From Asparagopsis taxiformis (lineage: Eukaryota > Rhodophyta > Florideophyceae > Bonnemaisoniales > Bonnemaisoniaceae): DNA of 64,000 nt. Made by a program: the position numbers and the translations under genes. Shown here piece after piece: positions 40,601 through 51,161 of this stretch (the stretch's first letter is position 1; each line of letters starts with the position of its first letter). Under the pieces are notes generated by a model. The model saw only the letters and a list, made by a program, of their open reading frames with translations, was not told the origin of the DNA and ran no database searches. The stretch spans positions 1-64,000 of the forward strand of contig JALQPE010000031.1 of the NCBI GenBank assembly GCA_030407315.1. The letters run 5' to 3'.

Positions 40601-42387
40601 CAGATCATCGGAATTTATTATTCGTGTTCGCGCCTCGGGCGCTGGAGCCTACTCTAGGGCGACACGTAGTATCGAAAGTTCAGCGATGGGCACTGTTTTT
40701 GTCAAGATTCGATTATGTGATTGATCACATATCTGGAGAAGATAATATATTCGCAGATATACTTACACGATGGACCAAGGGTCACAGAAGGGACCAGAAG
40801 GGATCAAAAACAGTCTGTAAGCTCTCAATGAGCAAAAACCAAGTCGTACCGTCTCCTGCTCAGGATGATTTCATCTGGCCAGACAAACAGCTCATCCAAG
40901 ATGCACAGGAGCAGTGCAAGGAGAAGGATGAAAACCTGATAAGAGGATCTGACGGATTATATAGGATCGCGTCTAAGATATGGATTCCAAAGGATTCTGA
41001 AGAGCTGATACTTAAGCTTATCGTGTCATCACACGCTGGTATTATGGGACATCGAGGATGTGATGCAACCGAGAGTGTTCTGCGTGAATCCTTCTCATGG
41101 GATGGAATGAGTGAGGACGTGTCTCTGTTCGTCCGCTCTTGCATTCATTGCATTGTCACTCGGAGCGGAAACACAATCCCGCGTCCCCTCGCAGCTGCGT
41201 TGCATGGGTCGAAACCCAATGAGGTGGTACACATGGACTATCTGTACAGGGGATCTAGCAATGATAACTACCAATACGTGCTCATCCTCCGCGATGACTT
41301 GTCTTCCTACGTATGGCTATGGCCATCTGAAAAAGCAACGAGTGATACAGCGGCACAAGCTATATCTCGCTGGGTAGCGTGTTTCGGGACTATGGATTGG
41401 TGTGTCAGTGATCAAGGATCACATTTCAAAAATCAACTACTGGCCTCATTACAGAAAGAATTCAAGTTCAAACACCACTACACGACTGCATATTCTCCAT
41501 GGGCGAACGGGTCTGTGGAACGCATTTGCAGAGAGGTTTTAAGGTCATGCAAGGCATTACTGTCCGAATGGAGACTAGCACCTCGTGACTGGCCGGCCGT
41601 GCTGGACTGTATCCAGAGCATTATCAACCATGCACCTCTGAAAAGACTGGGTTCTAGAAGGAAGGAGGATCCCAGAGTGCACCGCACACCAATAGAAGTA
41701 TTCACTGGAATGATTCCCTCAAGACCGCTGATGCGCGCGCTGCCTGTTTCTGCGTTTCCAAATATTGACAGTGTCGATGAGTTGGAATTGCGTCAGTTAT
41801 TATGCATAGATAGGCTGCAGAGTGTATTGGAAGAGATGCACAAGGATGTCAGTGAGACAATCACTAAGGAACGTGCTAGGCAGATGATCGCACACAATGC
41901 CAAGTGCAATGTGAAGCCAGTTAATTTTATCGAAGGAAGTTTTGTACTGGTGCGGCAGGCGCAGAAGAAGGGTCACAAGCTACAGTTCGGGTGGCGAGGA
42001 CCGCGGAGAGTCGTTCGTGCTAAGTCTCCTCTTGTTTACGAGGTGGAAAATATCATAACAAAGGAGATTGAGACAGTACACGCGCGTCGCTTGCTTCTCT
42101 ATCGGGCGGATCTCGATGGAAAAGTGCCAGATGATGAGCTTTTAAAGTATGCTGAACATTCTGAAACTACATATCAAGACGTTGCCGCTTTGAGAGACTT
42201 GCGAGAGACCGCGAGAGGATTCGAGGTTCAAGTAAAATGGGATGGCCTCCCGGATGTTCCTGACCTCACTTGGGAGCCGCTCCACCAAATCGCCGAGGAC
42301 GTCTCGGATATGCTACAGCAATTTCTGGATAGTCCGGGTCGGCGTCGCCTGAAGGAGATGGCCAAAAGCGCATTGCAATACAAATGA
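37666..42387 (+). CDS. gypsy 2 Gag-Pol polyprotein with one in-frame TGA
   Basis: First ATG in frame at 37666. About 1574 codons, broken once by TGA at 37960-37962 within gag. Sequence on both sides aligns with gypsy 3 Gag (DESLLRMLYHAEW against DFKLLKALVQLGT; SRLWSLALSYDKAL against PKLRIIALFTDYIS), so the TGA replaces an ordinary residue. Then: knuckle CLNPKCGGMHRVKDC; protease VMTDGGSDENI; RT VAVDLRPVNAATIK, FAVLDFVSGYWQVPV and AWLDDYNIHA; RNase H VFTDASERFWAGVV; zinc and integrase blocks HRGCDATESVL, MDYLYRG, VSDQGSHFKNQL and SPWANGSVERICREV; and a C-terminal chromodomain FEVQVKWDGLPDVPDLTWEP. Gag and pol share one frame without a separating stop. Confidence 0.9.
37960..37962 (+). other. 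In-frame TGA within gypsy 2 gag
   Basis: Codons ATC TGA CAG TGC. The homologous position in gypsy 3 Gag is Lys in ALKKWLE. It is either a nonsense mutation (for example from CGA) or a readthrough codon. Its location deep in gag argues for mutation. Confidence 0.7.
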
Positions 42388-42420
42388 AGGCGAGATAGTG
42401 GCCACGCCTTCATGGGGCTC

Positions 42421-42830
42421 TGTAGCGCTGCTGACGTATTGGCGGGAAGGGGTATAGCCACGTGGACACCACTTCGTACAGGCAAAATGTGGCTACTGCG
42501 CCGTGGAGAGCCAAGGGGTCATTACCTGGAAATATTACGGAATATTCATTAGTGCAACGGTATTGCACAGCAATGCTAGATTACAGTTGCTGCTATCGAT
42601 CGGAGAGATCGACAGTACGGAAGGTACAACCGTGCTGAAGGTACGGAGCGCCCAAGGTACGTGTGCGCGCGGGCAGCAAGAGAGGATTAGGATAATCTAG
42701 CTTAGAATAGGATATAGGCCTGAGGAAGGAGGGCGGATCCAAAAAAAGGCATCGCCACTGGCAGAGGAACTGTCAGCTAAGCGACATTGCCGTCGTCTAT
42801 CTTTTTGCAAAAACTCCCTGAGATACTACA
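42421..42830 (+). repeat. gypsy 2 3' LTR
   Basis: Copy of 37212-37621 starting 33 bp after the polyprotein stop. Confidence 0.9.
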
Positions 42831-42915
42831 CTATCCTCCCTGTCAAAATACAGTTTTCCAGTCCGTCACCTTAGCTATAGCCACTTCGTCGCTAATGAAC
42901 GTTGTTAATGGATTC

Positions 42916-43313
42916 TATAGCTGGAACAGCCTTAGCCGTGTTCCTTTAATCCGTCTGTTAGGGCTCCTGAGCCCGCTTAGCTTCTATTCCCCTACTACCA
43001 TCGCTACCTTGGTGTATTTATACCCCGAACATCTTCTACTACTGCCGCGAGGTGCTTGTGATGACAAGCAGTGTGCTGTACTGATTCCGGGATCGTTTCA
43101 GCTGCTGTAATAGTCATTCAGCATAGACGCATGCTGAATGGTACCGAACTCCAGTGTATATTGAATAGGCCGTTATTCTCCCGTTAATTAACGACATTGA
43201 ATAATGTTATTAATTGGAGATCCATATATCAGTAATCCGGCACTGAAAACAACTTACCCCAATCATTCAATGCCATTTGCCAATTCTGTTGGACCAGGTT
43301 TCGCCGGTCTACA
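42916..43313 (-). repeat. gypsy 3 3' LTR
   Basis: Minus strand starts TGTAGACCGGCGAAAC and ends CCAGCTATA. The pol stop (43263-43265) lies inside it, so the last 16 or so Pol residues are LTR-encoded. It contains TATTTATA. Confidence 0.9.
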
Positions 43314-46300
43314 CTCCTCTCTTTCAGTGCGAGCTACTCCCGCGAGAGAACTCAATGCTCTCTGCACTTTTCCTTTGTCTGGATAGCTTTCCAGAAACTT
43401 GCGCAGCATATCAGGTATGTCCTCTTCCATATTATAAATTGGCTCCCACGTCGGCTCTTCATGACTAAACCCTTTCCATGATACTTGCACTTCGTAGCAT
43501 TTCTTGGCGCGATTATAACGCAAATCCAGAAGTCTGGACACAGTATTATAATGCCGATCATTGTGGTCTATAGTATCCAGTAGTTCTTGTGTAACATTGA
43601 GCTGTGAGTCTGCATAGAATTTCAACCTGTTCGCGTGTACCAATGAAACCTTTCCATTGATTAAATCCTCACACTCATATACCCATTCCGACTCCTCCCG
43701 CAAAACTCGCTGGGGTCCCAACCACTGCATCTGCAACTTATGCCCATCCTTATTCAGTCGCTTCGCTACCAAAACAAAGTCGCCAACATCAAAGTTGGTT
43801 TCATGTACAAACGTTTTTGCATTATGCCTTTTTACATCTGCACACCTTTGCTTCGTTTTTCGCTCTGTAACATCGCGATGTATGGCCTCCAATGACTTGT
43901 GTAGTCCTTCAATCTTGATTGATTGTAGTAGCTTCACCTCTGCAATTGCCCTTGGCTTTGCAACAGCAGGCGGTAAGAGGAACTTTAAAGGACTGTCTGG
44001 CTCTCTTCCTGTAAACACAGTTATCGGAGCTCGATTTCCCAAGCTTGCAACTACAGAGTTGTTGAGCACCGATTGCACAATGTGCAGAACATGCGGCCAC
44101 TCTGTTTCCTTCAGCCTGAACTCGGATAGGAGCGCTCTGCAACACCTCAGGACTTCTCTGCATACTCGTTCAACAGTTCCATTAGCATGAGGAGTATTAG
44201 GTGTGGTAAAGTGGTGTTGACAATGCATAGCTCGATTAATATAATCAACCAACTTATTTTTGAAGTGTGATCCTCGATCACTTACCCATATTCGCGGCGT
44301 CCCAAGAGCAGCGAACCATTTCAGCAATGCAATTGACGCAGAAAATGCATCAGCTTCCCTTGATGCTTGTAACCATGTATAGTTCGACAAATCATCCTTG
44401 ATGATCATGACGTATTGGTCCTTTGTGTCACTCGCACCCATATATAAGAAGTCAAAATGTATTACCTCGTTGACCTTGGTTGCATGTATAGCATGTCCTC
44501 TTGGGCGCTCAATTCTTTGGCTTCCTGATGTTGCCAGGCAGTGCAGACACGATTTGCAGAAATGCCTGACGTCTGCTCGCAAAGACGGCCAATAGAAACA
44601 ACTCTTGATTGCTTCATACGTGCTATCGAATCCACGATGCCCCGCCTTCCCGCAATGACCAACCACACAAACTCGTAATTGCATGTGCGTATCATTAGAA
44701 GGTATGAATATTGCACCAGAATTAGTCTTCAGAAGTCCATCCTGTATGCTCAAGACGTTTGTCAGCTTCTCTGCATCATCAACAGCGGCTTGCGAAGCTA
44801 AAAAGTCTTCCTTATTCGGCCATGTAAAGTCGGGATCATACTCTGGAGAAAGGGGAGCACGACACAAGGATGCTACTCGCATATGCTCTTGCTCAGCGTC
44901 CTTGTTTCTAAGTTCTGTTGCACCCCAGCGTGATAGTAAGTCGGCCCAACAGTTCTGCTCGCCTGATATATGTATGATAGTATATTGATACTGTGCGAGT
45001 ATCATACCCCATCTCTGTACTTTGGAGAAACTGGCCCTGTTTAGCCTCGTGGCTGCTGTCTCTGGATTGAACATAAAGATCAAATTGCTGTGATCTGTAA
45101 ATATATGAAACCCTTCAGGTCTCAATAACAGATAGTCCAACCTCTGTACACTGTATATGATAGCTGCTGCTTCCTTTTCAGGAGTTGACCACCTTGAACT
45201 TGCGCCGTGAAATGATCCAGATAAGAATGCCAACGGTTGATGTTTCTGTTCCGCAAACGGTAAATCAATGTCATTGGGTGGAACTTGCGTCAGGATTCCT
45301 GACCAGTGTTTGTCACTGGCATCAGTGAATAAACATATCAGTTTTGATGCAGAGGGGTGCGCCAACACAACAGACTTTGCCAAAGCTTGCTTCACATTTT
45401 CGAAAGCCTCTCTGTGAGTATGATTCCATCCATTAGCATCTAAGGCGTACTTTGTTAGTCTGCGCTTCTTCCTTGTACCTGCAATCTTATAAATTTCCTC
45501 CATAAGCACAGCCAGTGGTTCAATTACAGTTGTGAACTGTGGTATTCCAGTGCGCATCCATCCGGCTGCACAAATGAACTGTTGCAGCTGATCACATGTC
45601 TTTGGATATGGCATGCGTAGTAACGCTTCCATCCTTGATGGATCCATCTTAACACCGTTGATACTGATAATTCGTCCACACCAGCGTACTTTTGTCATGA
45701 ATAGATGACACTTTGCGGCATGCAACTTCAGATTGAATTCCTTACACAAAGCAAAAAATCGTTCCATGACATCCAACAGCTCACTTGCTGTTGTGGCATG
45801 AATCAGTATATCATCCAACCAAAGAAGCAGATTCTCCATGATTGGTTCGCAAATGTGTTGCACAGAGCTTTGACAATAGGCTACAGCATTGCGCTGTCCA
45901 TGCATGACCCGAGTGGGTGTGTAAACTCCATCCGGAGTGATAAAGCTCTGGCATTCTTGTGCGTCTTCCGCCAAAGGCAACTGCCAATAGCCCTGGCACA
46001 AGTCAATAGTCGCGAAGCACCTTCTATCGGCCAGTCTGGCCAAGACGCTCTCAACGTTTGGCATAGGCCATGCGTATGGAATGGTTACTTTGTTGACTGG
46101 CCGCAAGTCTGTAGTGAACCGAAACATTTCTGGCCCCTTCTTGGGTACCAGAAGAGGAGCGCATGCCCATGCACTTTGGTTATTCTTCCGAACCAAACCA
46201 AGTTGCTCCAGTTGAGACACCTTTTTGGTCAAAAAATCATGCTGTTGCTGCGTGTAGCGACGTAGCCTCACTCGTACCGGGACTGCATTCGGCTGCAGCC

Positions 46301-47222
46301 TGATCTGCATCGGCTCGATGCTTACGGGTGGGTCAGATCCCAATCGCAGTCGGAATATATCAGCATGATGTGTTAGTATATGCTGCATACGTGGCCCCAA
46401 ATTTACGGGCAATCCCGCTTCCATAGCCTCGTCATACATCCGCTTTAAATGTACATTAACACCATTAGGGTTATGCAGTCCAACATCCATTGCCTTATCA
46501 ATGTCAAGGTCGTGGCAAGTTGCAGCATACTGATCTGTTGACGCATATGCATCAATTCGCTCTATGATAGAACCTTTCTTCTCCGTATGTTCGTCCAAGT
46601 ATATCGCAGTCCCACTCGACTCTGCCGTCACAAGCTGTGACAAAGATCCAGCAGGCTCGATTTCATTTTCTTGCAAGCCACTTTCTGGCTCAAAAGAGAT
46701 ACCCGTCATATCTACGTCATTGTATTTCGCACGTACACGCAAGAGGTGTTGATCTAGATCAAATCCAAGTATCTGCAATACTGGTCGCGATAACAGCACC
46801 TCATCCATAGGCTCCTTGAACACTAAGTATTCAACATTGCGCAACCTGAATGGGCCTTCCAAGGTTGATAGAGTCGTTGAAATTCTCGCTTTAGAATGTG
46901 CCGTGATAGTCATTGCATCATCATAACCGTCAACAGCCAATCGCATCACAATTGGATCATTGAGTGGCAACATAGACACATATATGTTTTCCTTTGCCAA
47001 CATCTTCAAATGTTCCTCTGAGAGTGCAGCATGATCTGCTCCGTAGTCCCCGGAAACGACAACTTCAACTTTGTCAGCCAATACGGCATTGATTCGACCC
47101 TTCTTATGAGCCTTTTTATCGCTTTTCATATGGTCACCTGACTGGGTATCATTTTCCATGCGCACGCGCTTAATTGTTGCCCCTGAGCTCTTCCGCCTAA
47201 AGTCCTCCAAAAGCTTACGCTT
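43263..47222 (-). CDS. gypsy 3 Pol (downstream of a gag TAG)
   Basis: About 1315 residues in the gag frame after TAG at 47223-47225. A non-standard protease motif GDYGADHAALSE; RT FTTDLRPVNKVTIPY, FATIDLCQGYWQLPL and LLLWLDDILIHA; RNase H LFTDASDKHWSGIL; zinc block GHRGFDSTYEAIKS with CLHCLATSG; integrase FDFLYMGASD, VSDRGSHFKNKL and TPHANGTVERVCREV; chromodomain CYEVQVSWKGFSHEEPTWEP. No internal stop. Same order and many shared blocks with gypsy 2. Translation presumably needs readthrough of the TAG. Confidence 0.9.
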   Translation of the reverse strand, partial: KRKLLEDFRRKSSGATIKRVRMENDTQSGDHMKSDKKAHKKGRINAVLADKVEVVVSGDYGADHAALSEEHLKMLAKENIYVSMLPLNDPIVMRLAVDGYDDAMTITAHSKARISTTLSTLEGPFRLRNVEYLVFKEPMDEVLLSRPVLQILGFDLDQHLLRVRAKYNDVDMTGISFEPESGLQENEIEPAGSLSQLVTAESSGTAIYLDEHTEKKGSIIERIDAYASTDQYAATCHDLDIDKAMDVGLHNPNGVNVHLKRMYDEAMEAGLPVNLGPRMQHILTHHADIFRLRLGSDPPVSIEPMQIRLQPNAVPVRVRLRRYTQQQHDFLTKKVSQLEQLGLVRKNNQSAWACAPLLVPKKGPEMFRFTTDLRPVNKVTIPYAWPMPNVESVLARLADRRCFATIDLCQGYWQLPLAEDAQECQSFITPDGVYTPTRVMHGQRNAVAYCQSSVQHICEPIMENLLLWLDDILIHATTASELLDVMERFFALCKEFNLKLHAAKCHLFMTKVRWCGRIISINGVKMDPSRMEALLRMPYPKTCDQLQQFICAAGWMRTGIPQFTTVIEPLAVLMEEIYKIAGTRKKRRLTKYALDANGWNHTHREAFENVKQALAKSVVLAHPSASKLICLFTDASDKHWSGILTQVPPNDIDLPFAEQKHQPLAFLSGSFHGASSRWSTPEKEAAAIIYSVQRLDYLLLRPEGFHIFTDHSNLIFMFNPETAATRLNRASFSKVQRWGMILAQYQYTIIHISGEQNCWADLLSRWGATELRNKDAEQEHMRVASLCRAPLSPEYDPDFTWPNKEDFLASQAAVDDAEKLTNVLSIQDGLLKTNSGAIFIPSNDTHMQLRVCVVGHCGKAGHRGFDSTYEAIKSCFYWPSLRADVRHFCKSCLHCLATSGSQRIERPRGHAIHATKVNEVIHFDFLYMGASDTKDQYVMIIKDDLSNYTWLQASREADAFSASIALLKWFAALGTPRIWVSDRGSHFKNKLVDYINRAMHCQHHFTTPNTPHANGTVERVCREVLRCCRALLSEFRLKETEWPHVLHIVQSVLNNSVVASLGNRAPITVFTGREPDSPLKFLLPPAVAKPRAIAEVKLLQSIKIEGLHKSLEAIHRDVTERKTKQRCADVKRHNAKTFVHETNFDVGDFVLVAKRLNKDGHKLQMQWLGPQRVLREESEWVYECEDLINGKVSLVHANRLKFYADSQLNVTQELLDTIDHNDRHYNTVSRLLDLRYNRAKKCYEVQVSWKGFSHEEPTWEPIYNMEEDIPDMLRKFLESYPDKGKVQRALSSLAGVARTEREECRPAKPGPTELANGIE

Positions 47223-47225
47223 CTA
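47223..47225 (-). promoter_or_regulatory. Candidate gag-pol readthrough stop (TAG)
   Basis: Gag ends TKSTAE-TAG and the same frame continues at once with AAG CGT AAG CTT into pol. A single amber codon between zinc knuckle and protease is the arrangement used for stop readthrough in gammaretroviruses and some gypsy elements. Readthrough is inferred. Confidence 0.55.
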
Positions 47226-48134
47226 TTCGGCAGTAGATTTTGTACACCACCTTATATAGTGTCTCTCTCCTGGACACGTTATGGTATTGAGGCAGAATGG
47301 AGCCGATGATGCTGGTCTGGCCAGGTTTGGATCACCTACAACATCTTTTTCCGCTGTGCGTCTGGTCTCAATTTGTCTGTCTTTGGTAACAGACTGTCTC
47401 TTCCACGGCTTCCCTTTAACTTTGAAGCCGCTTCGTGAAGATGATGATGATGATCCCTGTTTGGTTGTCATACCGGACGTTTCATTATTCCCATTGTCCG
47501 ATACCTTGTGAAACTCTTCACATACAATAGCCTTCTCGACTACATAATCGAAGAACCCTTTCCAGTCCTTCCTCAAATCAGTCTTATGCAGTTCCAGGTC
47601 ATTCTCGACCTTATTCTTGAGTGCTGCTGGCCGCAAAACCTTGCATATATGCTGTACGGCTAGCTTTGGATTACTTTCAATTATTTCTTGTAGTTTATAT
47701 TCCTCCAGGAATGATATATAGTCCGTGAACAGAGCTATGATCCTCAGCTTCGGATCGGTTTCAGCCATGTCTGTTCGAACTTTCTTTTTAAGCATCGACT
47801 GCAGCTCCTCTGCAGTGACATTTTCCAGCGCATCTTCCAATTGCAATTCCAACCACTTCTTTAGAGCAACATCTGACAGCTCTGACACTTGCTGTACTCC
47901 TTCAAATGTTCCTAATTGCACTAGTGCCTTCAACAGTTTGAAATCAACTGAGTTAGTAAGTGATATCGGTTTGAATGTGCTTCCTTGCTCTTCAGCATCC
48001 TTTGCCTTGAGCAAATATTGTTCTCGCTGTGCGAGAAAAGTTTGGTTCGACTTGCTTCCCAGCCTCCGTAGTTCTGGGTGCTTGAGATGGTGCGAACAGT
48101 GTCGTACTGCTCTGTGCTTCACCTTCTGATCCCA
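47226..48134 (-). CDS. gypsy 3 Gag
   Basis: Helical capsid-like core (FKLLKALVQLGTFEGVQQ, LRIIALFTDYISFLEEY, LAVQHICKVLRPAALKNKV) homologous to gypsy 2 Gag, then a Ser-rich basic linker (KQGSSSSSSRSGFKVKGK) and a knuckle CLNTITCPGERHYIRWC with unusual spacing, ending at the TAG. The likely ATG at 48134 (MGSEGEAQSSTTLF) is in a different frame from the core, so a one-base error or intron lies within the first 30 codons. Confidence 0.8.
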
Positions 48135-48186
48135 TTGTATTACCAGACTGGATGGAAATACCGGATGTTCACTTGCTAGTGATCAC

Positions 48187-48584
48187 TATAGCTGGAACAG
48201 CCTTAGCCGTGTTCCTTTAATCCGTCTGTTAGGGCTCCTGAGCCCGCTTAGCTTCTATTCCCCTACTACCATCGCTACCTTGGTGTATTTATACCCCGAA
48301 CATCTTCTACTACTGCCGCGAGGTGCTTGTGATGACAAGCAGTGTGCTGTACTGATTCCGGGATCGTTTCAGCTGCTGTAATAGTCATTCAGCATAGACG
48401 CATGCTGAATGGTACCGAACTCCAGTGTATATTGAATAGGCCGTTATTCTCCCGTTAATTAACGACATTGAATAATGTTATTAATTGGAGATCCATATAT
48501 CAGTAATCCGGCACTGAAAACAACTTACCCCAATCATTCAATGCCATTTGCCAATTCTGTTGGACCAGGTTTCGCCGGTCTACA
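48187..48584 (-). repeat. gypsy 3 5' LTR
   Basis: Copy of 42916-43313. The adjoining leader on the minus strand (GTGATCACTAGCAAG) lacks a TGG-type primer site. Its outer edge plus ATTC is 1 bp from the stop codon of the next gene. Confidence 0.9.
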
Positions 48585-48589
48585 ATTCG

Positions 48590-50180
48590 TCACACCCTTT
48601 CCATTCGTTCAGCCGTGGTTGGCCTACTCCATGGCCTACGAAAGAGAATTACCAGTACCGAACATAGCAGCGGCGGAAACACGAAAATTACCACGGGAAC
48701 AAGGATGATCAACGGACCAATACTCTTAGTTTCGGTATTGCACGCCGGTGTATCATCCAAAAGCAGCAGTTTTCTAAGCTGTATCAGAATTCGCATAACA
48801 GAAGAACCCTGTTAATATCACTTTTCGGTTTTCCCATCTGTATTGTACAGAGAGATGACGTACCGTCCCTTGGTTGTGGAGTCGGGTGATGTCACGGTCA
48901 ATCTGTTTACGGATCGTGTCGTTGACTCTTGGACTGTAGAGCCATACACCGTTCAATTTGTAATCTTCCTTGGTTTTGTAAATTTCCAGCTTGTCTGTAG
49001 CCGAGAAAAACACGAAGTTAGGAGGTGTGGACTGTTGGATTACTGACAACAATGTATTCCTGAAAACATTGTTAACATACCACAATTGGAGTGTTTTCCG
49101 ATCAGATGTTCTCCTATGACTCCAAAATTCACAGCTAACGACATATTTTTAGGTGTTCTGCTTCTTGAGGAAAGCAGATCAAATGCTACAGAATTAAGTG
49201 CCCAAGCATTTTCGAGTGAACGACGTGGCTTGAAATTGCTGGTCCCATTACCAACTCCATCTACAGATGTTTGCAAACAGATGGGTAAAACCGTTTCAGA
49301 AAAAATATATTAGAAACGGGATGCAAATGTTGAACAGGACTGAGAAGTGAAACTCGATGGAGTTCAATACAAGTTGATTGTACGGCACAGTGATAGGTCG
49401 CTTACCTCTTTCTGGCTGAAGAGAAAAACCAGTGAACCCCTGAGATGGTACTACGGAAAAGGAAACAGCGAAAGATTGGTTGAGATCTCTTGAAAGACCT
49501 GAAGTTTTTTTCTGGAGCGAGACATTCTCTGCACCCCTTGCTTTGAACGAAACAAAGCCTGCAATTGATAGCAATCCGACTCCGAGCAAGGCTAATATCG
49601 GAATGTACTTTGCAGTTAGGAAATACGTCTCTATCGCTTGTGACTGACCGTCGCTGAAGGATGTGAAAAACGAACGGAGACCAGGAGATATGTTGTGGAC
49701 AGTATTGATAAGCAAAGTGATGGAAACCATGGAAAAAATCAGTAGTGTTGCCGCGAGAATAAGAATATACCAAGTTCGTTCTTCGAACTTCCAGATCGAG
49801 TGGAAAATTGTTATACCATATAAGGAATTGCGCGTTTTGAGGATTTCATCGTCCTTCAGAATTATCATGGCGTTACAATTGTCTATCAGCGGGGTTGGTC
49901 TATTTTCCGTTGTCTTCTTTTCATTTGTACCTGGGTATTCATTGACGCCAAGGAAAATTGTTTTTTGTTGGTGTGAAATTCTCTGACTCGGCAAGGGAAG
50001 AGGTGCTCTGAACATCTTCATCACTGATATAACAGGGCATACATTTGAGTCATATTGAACTATTTGCTCTCCCAGTTGTCTAGGACAAGAGCCGTAAGTT
50101 CCAATATCAAGAAGATGAAACGGAGTGGAGCAAGCGAGGCTTGAAAACGACAGCAGAAGAAAAATAGAGAGGAAATTCAT
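48590..50180 (-). CDS. Four-exon signal-peptide, multi-TM protein, unknown function
   Basis: Predicted exons: 50180-49406, 49260-49081, 49042-48864, 48808-48590. Introns: 145 nt (GTAAGC...CTGTAG), 38 nt (GTATGT...GTCAG) and 55 nt (GTACGT...TAACAG). All phases join to an open 450-residue protein. ATG at 50180 gives a signal peptide (MNFLSIFLLLSFSSLACS), a Cys-containing luminal region (CPRQLGEQIV, NVCPVISVMKM), TM helices WYILILAATLLIFSMVSITL and YIPILALLGVGLLSIAG, a second luminal part, and a last TM SIGPLIILVPVVIFVFPPL with a basic tail (FRRPWSRPTTAERM). No family recognised. Gypsy 3 begins 5 bp after the stop. A related gene lies at 51162. Confidence 0.6.
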
Positions 50181-51161
50181 GTCAATGAATGGCAAGTTGT
50201 GTCGGTCTGGCAAAAGTTGTAGATGAGCGCGATATCCTGCTGACAATGGAAAGCATAAAATTTTACCGAGCCCCTCACCGATGTGTAGAAGGCAGTGGAA
50301 AAGTACAAAACGTGTTTCACCCTAGAATTTCATAGCAGTTGAGATTAGCAATGCGTTCTTCGAGAAGGAAACAGTGTCGAGCATATGCATTGCTGCCTTA
50401 TTTGTGGACTTCCGTCTCTGCACATGTACCCAATTGATAGGTTCAAGAAATAAGTCTCAAGAACACATGTCGCGACTGGGCAGATGGGGTGACATGATAC
50501 ATACGAGGTGGGCTATCGCACGACGCGAATTATATTCGGTTGCTGGCTATAAATAAGTGAATGTGCATGCACATTGATGACTGGTGGCGTTTCTATCTAA
50601 ATGTTTTGCATGAGCAGTAGTTATTGGCTGAGATTTTGTGCGTATTCTAAAATCTATTGTACCAAATGTCCGGTGGGACTAGGAAATTTTTCGAGGATTA
50701 GGGATTCATCCCACACGAATGGAACAGGTTAAGTCAAATATTTTCCTTGAGAACGTTCCAAAACGTTTCAGAGGCGAGCGAGTAATGGTGTCTTCTGCAA
50801 CAAGTCGCATTTGCCAAAGACTGTTCTTGTTTCCATACTTGTTAAGCTTTCTACGGGAATAATGAAACATTTTTCAGGCATTAACTCTAGGACAGAGCGT
50901 TGAATGTGTTTCAATTGAACCTAAGTTTGTAAGAATAATGGTCGGAAGCTATTGGAAAGGACAGATAGCGACAACGCGTTTCACAACGGAATGGTAGTTC
51001 GAAGACAATTTTAGTCACAGTACGTAAAGCCGACAGTATCCAACTACGCTTTGGGGGACTGAAAAAGTCCCCAAATCCTCCAGCCGTCATGTGTACGATG
51101 AAAGTGCAATAACTTGGAAGCATTCTTCCGCGGAGGTACCTCTAAACCAAGGGATATCGTT
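50181..51161. other. Region between the two secreted/TM genes
   Basis: Probably the 5' region of the gene at 48590 and the 3' end of the gene at 51162. A minus frame at 50911-51123 (FIVHMTAGGFGDFFSPPKRS) might be a last exon of the latter. Nothing else supported. Confidence 0.35.

Larger units (their letters stand above)
37212..42830 (+). mobile_element. Ty3/gypsy element 2 (chromodomain type), young
   Basis: LTRs 37212-37621 and 42421-42830, 410 bp each, differ at one base by eye (37570 G against 42779 A). Flanked by the 4-bp duplication CTAT (37208-37211, 42831-42834). One long gag-pol frame interrupted only by a TGA in gag. Related to gypsy 3 in protein sequence and LTR ends (TGTAG...CTACA). 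Confidence 0.9.
42916..48584 (-). mobile_element. Ty3/gypsy element 3 (chromodomain type), young
   Basis: LTRs 42916-43313 and 48187-48584, 398 bp each, look identical. Flanked by ATTC (42912-42915, 48585-48588). Gag and pol lie in one frame split by a single TAG. Inserted in the same 81-bp remnant of host 3' flank as gypsy 2, in opposite orientation. The left end is TATAG instead of TGTAG in both LTRs. Confidence 0.9.
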
